Source of the DNA: Streptomyces lanatus
GTDB lineage: Bacteria > Actinomycetota > Actinomycetes > Streptomycetales > Streptomycetaceae
Direction of reading: 5' to 3'
Assembly: GCF_014655715.1 (NCBI RefSeq)
Contig: NZ_BNBM01000012.1
Coordinates: 186,001-250,000, forward strand
DNA: 64,000 nt
Positions 8,596 through 15,925 of this stretch are shown in pieces. Position numbers and translations under genes: made by a program. A model generated the notes under the pieces. That model was not told the origin of the DNA and ran no database searches. It was given only the letters and a program-made list of their open reading frames with translations. The stretch's first letter is position 1, and each line of letters starts with the position of its first letter.

Positions 8596-8785
8596 GCTGA
8601 TCGATGTCTCCGGAGACGTCATCGTCTGGCGGCGCGGGCACGAGAAGGCGACCGTCGCGCTGAGGGGGCCGCTCACCGCCGTACTGCTCGCCTTCTACCG
8701 CCGGCTGCCGCTGGACAGCCCGGACGTGGAGGTGCTCGGCGAGCGGGAGCTGCTGGAGTTCTGGCTGGCGCGGGCCAGTTTCTAG
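8564..8785 (+). pseudogene. Detached C-terminal end of the isomerase-like protein
   Basis: The frame is the same as the preceding gene and open from 8558 to the TAG at 8783-8785. From residue LIDVSGDVIVWRRGH onward it reads like the end of MDMPI_C domains (ATVALRGPLTAVLLAFYRRLP, then ELLEFWLARASF). The first eleven residues (MGAPPPEGWGR) derive from the palindromic insert. A separate protein starting at ATG 8564 is formally possible but has no Shine-Dalgarno. I read it as the broken-off end of the upstream gene, unless the stop is read through. Confidence 0.65.
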
Positions 8786-8821
8786 CGCGGCGGGCGGCGG
8801 CGCTATGCTAAGGTTTCGGCG

Positions 8822-8851
8822 TTGCAGTTGTGGTACCCATGAACCTATGTG
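8822..8851 (+). promoter_or_regulatory. Possible promoter of the cold-shock gene
   Basis: TTGCAG at 8822-8827 and TATGTG at 8846-8851 are spaced by 18 nt and resemble a vegetative promoter. A competing -10-like TATGCT lies at 8804-8809 without a good -35. Weak call. Confidence 0.3.
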
Positions 8852-8881
8852 CGCCTGACGGGAATGCTTTCCATCGGGCGC
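8851..8881 (+). promoter_or_regulatory. Stem-loop in the cold-shock gene leader
   Basis: GCGCCTGA (8851-8858) pairs with TCGGGCGC (8874-8881) with one G-U, and inside it GGAA (8861-8864) pairs with TTCC (8869-8872). The structure lies about 60 nt upstream of the csp start codon. Structured leaders are known for cold-shock mRNAs of other bacteria; the function here is inferred. Confidence 0.45.
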
Positions 8882-8938
8882 ATTATTAGTTTTCCGGCAT
8901 CTCCGGATGGGGCCTCTGCCTACACCAAGGAGAATGTC

Positions 8939-9142
8939 ATGGCACAGGGAACCGTGAAGTGGTTCAACTCTGAAAAGGGCTTCGGCTTCATCGAGCAGGA
9001 CGGCGGCGGCCCCGACGTCTTCGCCCACTACTCGAACATCGCGACCCAGGGCTTCCGTGAGCTCCAGGAAGGCCAGCGGGTCTCCTTCGACGTCACGCAG
9101 GGCCAGAAGGGCCCGCAGGCGGAGAACATCGTCCCCGCCTGA
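8939..9142 (+). CDS. Cold-shock protein, single CSD domain
   Basis: A 67-residue protein starting MAQGTVKWFNSEKGFGFIEQ. It is a single cold-shock domain with RNP1 (KGFGFI, residues 14-19) and RNP2 (VFAHY, about 30-34) that bind single-stranded RNA or DNA. Such proteins act as RNA chaperones in the cytoplasm. AAGGAG sits 6 nt before the ATG. It is followed at 88 nt by a DEAD-box helicase gene, a pairing seen in many streptomycetes and consistent with a joint job in unwinding structured RNA. A strong hairpin separates the two. Confidence 0.93.
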   Translation: MAQGTVKWFNSEKGFGFIEQDGGGPDVFAHYSNIATQGFRELQEGQRVSFDVTQGQKGPQAENIVPA

Positions 9143-9163
9143 TAGCCGGACGCGTATCCGCTC

Positions 9164-9198
9164 ACCGGGGTCCGCACCGCCATGGTGCGGACCCCGGT
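9164..9198 (+). terminator. Terminator or attenuator between csp and the helicase gene
   Basis: A perfect 15-bp stem (9164-9178 with 9184-9198) with a 5-nt loop runs into TTTG and later TGTTT. It ends only 31 nt before the helicase start. It may let most transcripts end after csp while a fraction reads into the helicase gene. Confidence 0.8.
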
Positions 9199-9229
9199 TT
9201 GTGCTGTTTCAGGAAGGCAGAAAAGCCGC

Positions 9230-10990
9230 ATGCCCCGCAGGCCCCAGAAGTCGAACCGGCGCGCCTCGTCGCCCGCACCGTCCGTGTCGCCGCCGAGGGA
9301 ATTCCGGCTGCCGGAAAGCACGACACCCGCACTTCCCGCCGTCGATGACTTCGCCGCTCTGGACATGCCGGCGGGGCTGCTGAAGACGCTCGCCGCGCAG
9401 GGCGTGACGACCCCCTTCCCCATCCAGGGCGCCACCCTGCCCAACTCGATCGCGGGCCGTGACCTGCTCGGGCGTGGGCGTACCGGCTCCGGCAAGACGC
9501 TCGCCTTCGGTCTGGCGCTGCTGGCGCGCACCGCCGGACTGCGGGCGCAGCCCAAGGCGCCCCTCGCTCTGGTGCTGGTGCCCACCCGTGAGCTCGCCCA
9601 GCAGGTGACGGACGCGCTGACCCCGTACGCGACGGCCGTGAACCTCCGGCTGGCCACCGTGGTCGGCGGGCTGTCGATCACCAAGCAGGCGGCGACGCTG
9701 CGGCGCGGCGCCGAGGTGCTCGTGGCGACACCCGGCCGGCTCAACGATCTCCTGGAGCGCGGCGACTGCGTGCTCGGTGATGTGCGCATCACGGTGCTGG
9801 ACGAAGCCGACCAGATGACCGACATGGGCTTCCTGCCGCAGATCACCAAGCTGATCCAGCAGGTACGGCCCGATGGGCAGCGCATGCTGTTCTCGGCCAC
9901 GCTGGACCGCAATATCGACCGGCTCGTGCAGCGGTTCCTGACCGACCCCGTGGTGCACTCCGTGGACCCGTCGGCGGGAGCGGTGACGACCATGGAGCAC
10001 TACGTCCTCCATGTCCAGGACGAGACCGACAAGAAGGCCGTCACCACGCGCATCGCGGCCCGTGACGGGCGGGTCATCCTCTTCATCGACACCAAGCGTG
10101 CCGCCGACCGGCTGACCAAGCGGCTGCTGGCCGTCGGCGTCCGCGCGGCGGCGCTGCACGGAGGCCGCTCGCAGCCGCAGCGCAATCGCACCCTGGAACA
10201 GTTCAAGAGCGGTCATGTCACCGCCCTGGTGGCGACGAACGTCGCGGCCCGGGGCATACACATCGACGACCTCGACCTCGTCGTGAACGTCGATCCCCCC
10301 ACGGACCACAAGGACTACGTCCACCGCGGCGGCCGCACGGCCCGCGCCGGCGGCACCGGCAGCGTGGCCACCCTGGTCCTGCCCGACCAGAAGCGGGACG
10401 TCACCCGGCTCATGTCGGACGCGGGCATCCGCCCCCGGACCTCCCGCATCACCTCCAGCGACCCGGAACTCGCCGCCATCACCGGCGCGCGCGAGCCTTC
10501 CGGCGTGGCCGTCACGATCGAGGTCCCACAGCCGGTGACTTCGGCGGCGTCCGGCGCGGAGGGGAAGACCGCCTCCAGGTCCGGCCGACGGTCCGGCGGC
10601 CGACGCCGGAACGGGGGCGGGGGCGAGGCTGCCGCCGCGGTTGGTTCTTCCAGCAGGGCGGGAGGCCGCGGCTCGGGACGGCGGGCCGCGGGTGGGGCGG
10701 CCGGGTCGGGTGGATCCTCTGCGGACGGTGTGCGTGGGGCTGCTCGGCGGCCGGTTTCCGGCGGATCGGCGGGCGGTGCGACGACCGGTTCCGGCGTCGG
10801 CTCCGGCTCACGTTCGGGCGTCGCTTCCGGCTCCGGCTCCGGCAAGACCGTCCGTGGCGGCTCCGGTCGACGGGCGAAGAGCGGGGGAGGCACGGGCGAC
10901 GCCGGTGGGGCGGGTGGCCGTAACTCCGAGCGTCGGGGCGGCGGTCGGGGCTCCGAGCGTCGGGGTGGCCGTCGTACTTCTGCCACCTAG
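9230..10990 (+). CDS. DEAD-box ATP-dependent RNA helicase with RG-rich tail
   Basis: A 586-residue protein. The Q-motif region is TPFPIQGATLP, motif I GRTGSGKT, Ia PTRELAQQ, II DEAD (VLDEADQMTDMG), III SAT, and motif VI appears as HRGGRTARAG where most relatives have HRxGRTGRxG. Residues from about 420 on are a low-complexity, Gly/Arg/Ser-rich tail likely to bind RNA. It should unwind RNA duplexes, probably in cold or RNA-decay conditions given the csp neighbour. ATG 9230 was chosen because AGGAAGG lies upstream, whereas the ATG at 9182 sits inside the terminator loop. Confidence 0.9.
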   Translation: MPRRPQKSNRRASSPAPSVSPPREFRLPESTTPALPAVDDFAALDMPAGLLKTLAAQGVTTPFPIQGATLPNSIAGRDLLGRGRTGSGKTLAFGLALLARTAGLRAQPKAPLALVLVPTRELAQQVTDALTPYATAVNLRLATVVGGLSITKQAATLRRGAEVLVATPGRLNDLLERGDCVLGDVRITVLDEADQMTDMGFLPQITKLIQQVRPDGQRMLFSATLDRNIDRLVQRFLTDPVVHSVDPSAGAVTTMEHYVLHVQDETDKKAVTTRIAARDGRVILFIDTKRAADRLTKRLLAVGVRAAALHGGRSQPQRNRTLEQFKSGHVTALVATNVAARGIHIDDLDLVVNVDPPTDHKDYVHRGGRTARAGGTGSVATLVLPDQKRDVTRLMSDAGIRPRTSRITSSDPELAAITGAREPSGVAVTIEVPQPVTSAASGAEGKTASRSGRRSGGRRRNGGGGEAAAAVGSSSRAGGRGSGRRAAGGAAGSGGSSADGVRGAARRPVSGGSAGGATTGSGVGSGSRSGVASGSGSGKTVRGGSGRRAKSGGGTGDAGGAGGRNSERRGGGRGSERRGGRRTSAT

Positions 10991-11075
10991 GGCGTACGTC
11001 CGCGGTTCGGGCCGGGCGCCTGCCATGTGGTGCCGCTGATACCGGGGGCGTGACCGGCCAGGTGTGGACGACGCA

Positions 11076-11103
11076 GGCCCGCCCCCGGAGACGGGGACGG
11101 GCC
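11076..11103. terminator. Bidirectional hairpin between convergent genes
   Basis: GGCCCG (11076-11081) pairs with CGGGCC (11098-11103), continued inside by CCCC with GGGG and a small bulge. It lies between the helicase stop (10990) and the stop of the convergent LAETG protein gene (11130). Confidence 0.6.
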
Positions 11104-11129
11104 GTGTCGGTGTCGCTGGGTGGGGTTGG

Positions 11130-11819
11130 TCAGCGGTCGCTGCTCGCCCCGCGTCGGCGCAGGCCGAAGAAGACCGCGCCGCCGCCGAGGGCGACCAGGC
11201 CGACGGCGATGCCGGCGATGAGGCCGGTGTTGGAGTTCGCACCGGTCTCGGCGAGGTTGGAGTCACCGGCCGCCGGGGACGGGACGCTGCTCACGGGGGG
11301 AGTGCTGTCGCTCTCCGACGGGGTCGGGGTCGGCGAGTCGGTCTCCTCGGCCGGGGTCGAGGCGGGGGCCGACGGGGTCGGGGTGTCGGAGGCCGGAGGC
11401 GGCGTCTCCTCCTCCTTCTTGCAGGCCGTGGACGACGTCGTCAGGTTCGGCTTGATGTCCGCGTCGACATAGCCGGCGGCCTTGACGTGGATCCGGTACT
11501 CGGCGTTCGGCTTCCAGTTCTCGGCGAAGGTGATGGTGACACCCTCGCGCGAGCCCTTGACCTCCTGCTCGCCGACCTTCTTGAGGTCGGCGCCGTTGTT
11601 CTGCAGGAAGACGCTCACGGTCGCCGGGACACCGCTGGGGTCCACGTCGGTGACGGTGATGATGCCCTTGTCGCCGTCGCACTTGGCTTCGGCGGAGAAT
11701 TCACTGATGTCGCACGCGAGCGCGGTGCCCGAGACGGAGAGCGCGAGCGCGACGGACGCGGAGGCGACACCCAGAGCGCGCACGGAACGCGCGATGGTAC
11801 GGCGGCGGTTTATGGACAC
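11130..11819 (-). CDS. Secreted cell-wall protein with LAETG sorting signal
   Basis: A 229-residue protein. It has a signal peptide (basic start, hydrophobic residues ~15-35, cleavage after ALA), then a ~100-residue domain with three cysteines. A Pro/Thr/Ser/Glu-rich stalk follows (about 135-180), and finally LAETG at about 190, a hydrophobic helix (GLIAGIAVGLVALGGGAVFFGL) and a basic tail RRRGASSDR. This is a textbook sorting signal. The LAxTG form is the type used by class E sortases of streptomycetes. The mature protein should be linked to peptidoglycan. The function of the globular domain is unknown. Confidence 0.85.
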   Translation of the reverse strand: MSINRRRTIARSVRALGVASASVALALSVSGTALACDISEFSAEAKCDGDKGIITVTDVDPSGVPATVSVFLQNNGADLKKVGEQEVKGSREGVTITFAENWKPNAEYRIHVKAAGYVDADIKPNLTTSSTACKKEEETPPPASDTPTPSAPASTPAEETDSPTPTPSESDSTPPVSSVPSPAAGDSNLAETGANSNTGLIAGIAVGLVALGGGAVFFGLRRRGASSDR

Positions 11820-11905
11820 GTTTGTCCTTACGGGAGTTGCACCACTGAGGGGGGTTCGGAGGAGCCGGTGACATGTCGCATCACCGCCCCCAGGAGACTC
11901 ACAGG

Positions 11906-11933
11906 TTTATAAGCGTGGCATAAGCACTGTCAA
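11906..11933 (-). promoter_or_regulatory. Consensus-like promoter of the LAETG protein gene
   Basis: Read on the minus strand, TTGACA (plus 11928-11933) is followed after 16 nt by TATAAA (plus 11906-11911). The -35 matches the vegetative consensus fully and the -10 nearly so, which is unusual in this GC-rich DNA. Transcription would start about 80 nt upstream of the start codon at 11819. Confidence 0.7.
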
Positions 11934-11971
11934 CGCGTATGCAGCACCCCCGCGTTGGCTTTGCCGTCTTA

Positions 11972-13093
11972 TTAACCGCCCAGACGTTTCAGCGCCTCCG
12001 GGGCCTCCTCGATCCGGTCGACCAAGGCGATCCGCGCCTCCATCGACCGCTCCCGTGCGAGGGACTTGAGCAGCGGCCAGGCCGGCAGCCGCTCCGTCCA
12101 GTGCGTGCGGTCGACCAGGACCATGGGGGTGGGCTCACCGCGCGACTCGTAGTAGTTCGGCGTCGCGTTGTCGAAGATCTCCTGTACGGTCCCGGCGGCG
12201 CCCGGCAGGAAGACGACACCCGCGTTGGAGCGGGCCAGCAGGCCGTCCTCGCGGGTGGCGTTGGCGAAGTACTTGGCGATGTGCGAGGCGAAGGGGTTCG
12301 GCGGCTCATGGCCGTAGAACCAGGTGGGGATGCCGACGGAGCTGCCGCCCTTGGGCCAGCGGGCGCGCACCTCGAAGGCGGCCGAGGCCCAGTCGGTGAT
12401 CGAGGGCGTGAACCCCGGTGCCTTGGCGAGGAGTCGGAGGGCGTCGGTGAGCATGTCGTCGTCGAGCGGGGCGGCGTACGCGCCGAGGTTGGCCGCCTCC
12501 ATCGCGCCGGGGCCGCCGCCGGTGGCGACCGTGAGTCCGGCGCGGGCCAGCTCCCGGCCGAGCCGCGCGGCACCCTCGTACGCCTGCGTGCCGCGCCGCA
12601 TCGCGTGGCCGCCCATGACGCCCACCACCCGGGCGCCGGAGAGGAGTTCGTCGAGGGCGTCCGAGATGGAGTCGTCGTGGATCGCACGGAGCATGGAGGC
12701 GTAGACGTCGCGGTCGGCCTTGGTCCGCTGGAACCAGGCGTAGGCGTGGGCGTCGGGGGTGTTCTCGTAGCCGTCCGCGAGGGAGGCGAAGAGTTCGTCG
12801 GGGGAGTAGACCAGGCCGCGGTACGGCTCGAAGGGGAGGTCGGGGACCGGTGGGAAGACCAGGGCGCCGCCGGTGCGTATCTTGGCGGCCGCCTCCTCGC
12901 GCATCGGACAGCCGAGGAAGACGGCGCCGGCCGTGTCCGCGGTGAGCAGTTCGCGCGTACGGTCCGTCAGGTCGACTGCCTGGATACGGAATCCGGCGAG
13001 GGAGCCGCGCGCCGAGACGGTCGCGTCGAACTCCTCCAGGGTCTCTATCTCACGGTCGTCGTGGTGGGCCGCATGGGCGGGCATCGTCTGCAC
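11972..13093 (-). CDS. LOG-family (Rossmann-like nucleotide-binding) protein
   Basis: A 373-residue cytoplasmic protein. The centre holds a LOG-type lysine-decarboxylase-like Rossmann fold: RVVGVMGGHAMRRG, then LTVATGGGPGAMEAANLGAY (the GGGPGxMEA phosphate-binding motif), and VVFLPGAAGTVQEIFDNAT, a variant of the PGGxGTxxE catalytic motif with the Glu kept. An N-terminal ~130 residues without clear similarity precede it. Members of this superfamily include cytokinin-activating phosphoribohydrolases, but with its extension and changed motif the activity here is uncertain. A second ATG 9 nt downstream is an alternative start. Confidence 0.75.
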   Translation of the reverse strand: MQTMPAHAAHHDDREIETLEEFDATVSARGSLAGFRIQAVDLTDRTRELLTADTAGAVFLGCPMREEAAAKIRTGGALVFPPVPDLPFEPYRGLVYSPDELFASLADGYENTPDAHAYAWFQRTKADRDVYASMLRAIHDDSISDALDELLSGARVVGVMGGHAMRRGTQAYEGAARLGRELARAGLTVATGGGPGAMEAANLGAYAAPLDDDMLTDALRLLAKAPGFTPSITDWASAAFEVRARWPKGGSSVGIPTWFYGHEPPNPFASHIAKYFANATREDGLLARSNAGVVFLPGAAGTVQEIFDNATPNYYESRGEPTPMVLVDRTHWTERLPAWPLLKSLARERSMEARIALVDRIEEAPEALKRLGG

Positions 13094-13130
13094 CCGCCCA
13101 TGCTAGGCACCGTGTCCCGCGCGGCGGTTG

Positions 13131-13550
13131 TCAGCCCTCGATGGCCGACGGGTCCATCCACACGACCTCCCAGGTGTGGCCGTCGAGGTCGTCGAAGGCG
13201 CGGCCGTACATGAACCCCATGTCCTGGGTCTTGGGCGAGGCGGTGCCGCCGGCGGCGACGGCCTTCTCGACCAGCTCGTCCACCTTCGCGCGGCTCTCGG
13301 CACTCAGACAGATCAGCACCTCGCTGGTCTTCGTGGCGTCCGCGATCTCCTTGTCGGTGAAGGTCGCGTAGAACGGGTGCTTGAGCAGCATCGCGACGAT
13401 GGTGTCGCTGATGACGACGGACGCCGCGTTCTCGTCGCTGAACTGGGCGTTGATCGAGTAGCCCAGCTCCGTGAAGAACTTCTTCGAGGCGTCGAGGTCG
13501 TTCACGGGCAGGTTGACGAAGATCATCTGCTGGTAGGCGGGGGCGCTCAT
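13131..13550 (-). CDS. VOC-family (glyoxalase/bleomycin-resistance-like) protein
   Basis: A 139-residue protein starting MSAPAYQQMIFVNLPVNDLDASKKFFTELGYSINAQF. This is the opening beta-alpha-beta-beta-beta module of the vicinal-oxygen-chelate fold, and DGHTWEVVWMDPSAIEG is the usual closing strand. The NLPVNDLDASKKFF and FDDLDGHTWEV pieces resemble the YjdN/lactoylglutathione-lyase-like subgroup, often of unknown substrate. GGGAGAG lies 7 nt upstream of the ATG. It sits 37 nt from the LOG gene start, in the same direction. Confidence 0.8.
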   Translation of the reverse strand: MSAPAYQQMIFVNLPVNDLDASKKFFTELGYSINAQFSDENAASVVISDTIVAMLLKHPFYATFTDKEIADATKTSEVLICLSAESRAKVDELVEKAVAAGGTASPKTQDMGFMYGRAFDDLDGHTWEVVWMDPSAIEG

Positions 13551-13676
13551 CGTGGTCTCTCCCATCGGGGTGGTTGCTGTTCGGTGGGGTAGACCGGGGG
13601 GTCGGGCGGAACTCATCGCCGGGACCGAGATTTTTTTTCGTACGGGTCTTCAGCGCTCGGGGCTCGGGCTCGATGC

Positions 13677-15014
13677 TCAGTTCGCCAGGGGCAGCGCGGC
13701 CAGTTCGGCCACGATCAGGGTCAGCGGGCCGAAGACGGCCAGCAGGGCGCCGACGCGCAGGGCCGCCGCCCGGCGCAGCATCGAGGTGGGGGCGCCCAGG
13801 CGGAGCAGCGCGGCCGTGGTGTCGGCGCGGGCCTGTCTGGCCTCCACCGCGGAGATGACCAGGGTGGCCACGGTGCAGCCGGTGATCACGATGGCGGCGA
13901 GGGTGGAGAGGGGGCCCACGGTCGCCGAGGCCCGGTCGGCGGAGAGCGGGGCCATGGCGTACGCGGCGGAGGCCACGGCGCAGACGACGCCGAGCGGGCG
14001 GCCGATGCGGGTGGCTTCCGCCATGAGGCCGCGGCCGGCGAGCAGGCGGAGCGGGCCGGGGCGTACGGACTGGAGGAGGCGGCCGCAGAGGTGGACCAGG
14101 CCGGGGGCGGCCAGGGCCAGGCCGAGGGCGGTGAGGATCCAGCCGAGGAGGACTCCGGCGGGACCGGTGGGGAGGGCGGAGGGGAGGGTGAGGGTGGTGT
14201 GGGCGGCGCCTGCGCGGCTGGCGTAGGTCTCCACGGCCAGGCCCGCCGTGAGGAGGGTGATGCCCCAGGGGAGGGCTCTGGGGGCGGGGCGGGGGGTGAG
14301 GGGGTCGGGCATGCCGTCCGTTGTGTGGCCCGGCGTGGACGGGGTGCCGTCGGTTTCGGCTGGAGCGGGGATTGGTTCGGCCGCCCGCGCTTGCGGGGTG
14401 CCGCCTCTCTGCGGGACGGGCGCCGCCACAGCGGCACGACCGCCCGCGGGCCGCGCCTGACTCGACCGGACCCCGAAGCGGCCGTACGGTCCGGACGTCC
14501 CGATCCCCTTCGGGCGCAGCGTCACCGCCACCACCCCTGATGCCACCCCCGGCGTCAGCGCCAGCAGGGTCAGGGCGGCCGGCAGGGGCAGGGGGCTGTC
14601 CGCTGCCAGGAACTGGGCGGCCGCGCCGTCGAAGGGCATGCCGGTGAGGTCGCCCCGGAGGTGGAGGAAGACGAGCAGGGCCAGCATCGAGCCGAGGGTG
14701 CACGACAGGGCCGTGGTGGTGGCCGAGACCAGCATCAGGCGGGCCGGGCCGAGGCCGATCGCCGCCAGTCCGGGGCGGGGCTTGGTGCCGGGGTCCGTGC
14801 GGGCCACCGCCACCGCGAGGTGGATCGTCGCGGCCAGCGGCGGCACGCACCAGGCCAGGCGGAGCGAGGACGCGGCGGGGGAGTCCGGGTGGGACATGGC
14901 GTAGCCCAGGGCGGACAGCAGCAGGAAACCCGTGCCGGCCGACCCCGCGGCCACGAGCAGGCGGCGCAGCTGTACGGCGGGCCGGCCGCCGCGGGTCAGG
15001 CGGAGAGCGAGCAC
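13677..15014 (-). CDS. ABC transporter permease, FtsX-like layout
   Basis: A 445-residue integral membrane protein with roughly nine to ten hydrophobic segments. They fall in two groups separated by a ~75-residue Pro/Ala/Gly-rich linker (about residues 175-245). The last segments (LAAIVITGCTVATLVISAVEARQARADTTAALLRLGAPTSMLRRAAALRVGALLAVFG) have the arrangement of an FtsX-type terminal domain, with LRLGAP as the coupling helix region. Its start overlaps the end of the ATPase gene at 14996 by 19 nt, so the two are one operon and form a transporter, probably an exporter. Substrate unknown. Confidence 0.7.
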   Translation of the reverse strand: MLALRLTRGGRPAVQLRRLLVAAGSAGTGFLLLSALGYAMSHPDSPAASSLRLAWCVPPLAATIHLAVAVARTDPGTKPRPGLAAIGLGPARLMLVSATTTALSCTLGSMLALLVFLHLRGDLTGMPFDGAAAQFLAADSPLPLPAALTLLALTPGVASGVVAVTLRPKGIGTSGPYGRFGVRSSQARPAGGRAAVAAPVPQRGGTPQARAAEPIPAPAETDGTPSTPGHTTDGMPDPLTPRPAPRALPWGITLLTAGLAVETYASRAGAAHTTLTLPSALPTGPAGVLLGWILTALGLALAAPGLVHLCGRLLQSVRPGPLRLLAGRGLMAEATRIGRPLGVVCAVASAAYAMAPLSADRASATVGPLSTLAAIVITGCTVATLVISAVEARQARADTTAALLRLGAPTSMLRRAAALRVGALLAVFGPLTLIVAELAALPLAN

Positions 15015-15736
15015 GCGGCCCGGCCTTCCGCCTCGGGGACGGGGGGCAGGTGCACCGTGTTCACTCGGCGTCCGTCGAGGAGCGCGACGGTGCGGTCGGC
15101 CAGGACTGCCGTGTCCGCGTCATGGCTGGCCAGGACGACGGTGACGCCGTGCGAACGCGCCGCCGTCGTCAGGGTGCGCAGCACCTGGGTGCGGTCGGAG
15201 CGGTGCAGGGGAGCCGTCGGCTCGTCGGCGAACAGGACCATCGGCGAGGGGGCCAGAGCACGGGCGATGCAGACGCGCTGACGTTCGGCCTGGACGAGCT
15301 GGTGCGGGCGCTTGCGGGCCGCCTCGCCGACGTCGAGGCGCTCCAGCCACTCCAGGGCGGCCGTCCTGGCCCGGCGGCGGCTGGTGCCGCGCAGCATCAG
15401 GGGGAGGGCGGTGTTCTCCCAGACGTTCAGCTCCGGGACGAGCGCCGGGGTGGGGTCGACCCAGGCGAAGCGGTCGCGGCGGAGCCGTTCGCGGGCCACC
15501 GGACCCATCGTGTGCACCGGCACGCTGTTGAACCAGACCTCACCCCGCCGCGCCTTCGACAGGCCGGACAGACAGCGCAGCAGGGCGGTCTTGCCGCTGC
15601 CGCGCGGACCGATGACGGCGAGGACCTCGCCCTCCTGGACACCGAGCGAGACCCCGCTGAGCGCGGGCGAACCGTCGTCGTACGAGAAGTGCAGGGCGCG
15701 TGCCCAGAGCACGTCGTTGTCCGGCGGGGCCACCAT
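14996..15736 (-). CDS. ABC transporter ATP-binding protein with degenerate signature
   Basis: A 246-residue ATPase. Walker A is GPRGSGKTALL near residue 42, Walker B is MVLFADEPTAPL and the H-loop is LASHD. The ABC signature, normally LSGGQ, reads LVQAE in HQLVQAERQRVCIARALA. The Q-loop is also unclear: DPTPALVPELNVWEN stands where FQ is expected. The enzyme may still dimerise and work, as the LolD-like fold and catalytic residues are kept, but the signature loss is notable. It pairs with the overlapping permease gene downstream. Confidence 0.8.
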   Translation of the reverse strand: MVAPPDNDVLWARALHFSYDDGSPALSGVSLGVQEGEVLAVIGPRGSGKTALLRCLSGLSKARRGEVWFNSVPVHTMGPVARERLRRDRFAWVDPTPALVPELNVWENTALPLMLRGTSRRRARTAALEWLERLDVGEAARKRPHQLVQAERQRVCIARALAPSPMVLFADEPTAPLHRSDRTQVLRTLTTAARSHGVTVVLASHDADTAVLADRTVALLDGRRVNTVHLPPVPEAEGRAACSLSA

Positions 15737-15861
15737 GGGCGTACACCTCGGTTCTGATCGTCATTTCTTCTTGCCAATCCCCCTTGCGGGGGAACGAAGG
15801 CAGGACCGATCGGTTACAGGGGCACGCTAAGGAGCCGGGGGCGGATCGCCGGACAGCACGC

Positions 15862-15904
15862 GGCCCGGGTGCACCGTTCTCACTCGTACGGGTGCACCCG
15901 GGCC
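15862..15904 (-). terminator. Terminator after the aminotransferase gene
   Basis: A perfect 14-bp stem (15862-15875 with 15891-15904) with a 15-nt loop lies 22 nt downstream of the stop codon at 15926, between this gene and the divergent promoter area of the ABC operon. Confidence 0.7.
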
Positions 15905-15925
15905 GGGGACATTCGGGGCCGTGGG

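Noticed and set aside
13631..13638. T-run as a terminator tail
   Set aside because: No hairpin stands before it and no plus-strand gene ends there, so I kept it only as a possible promoter element.
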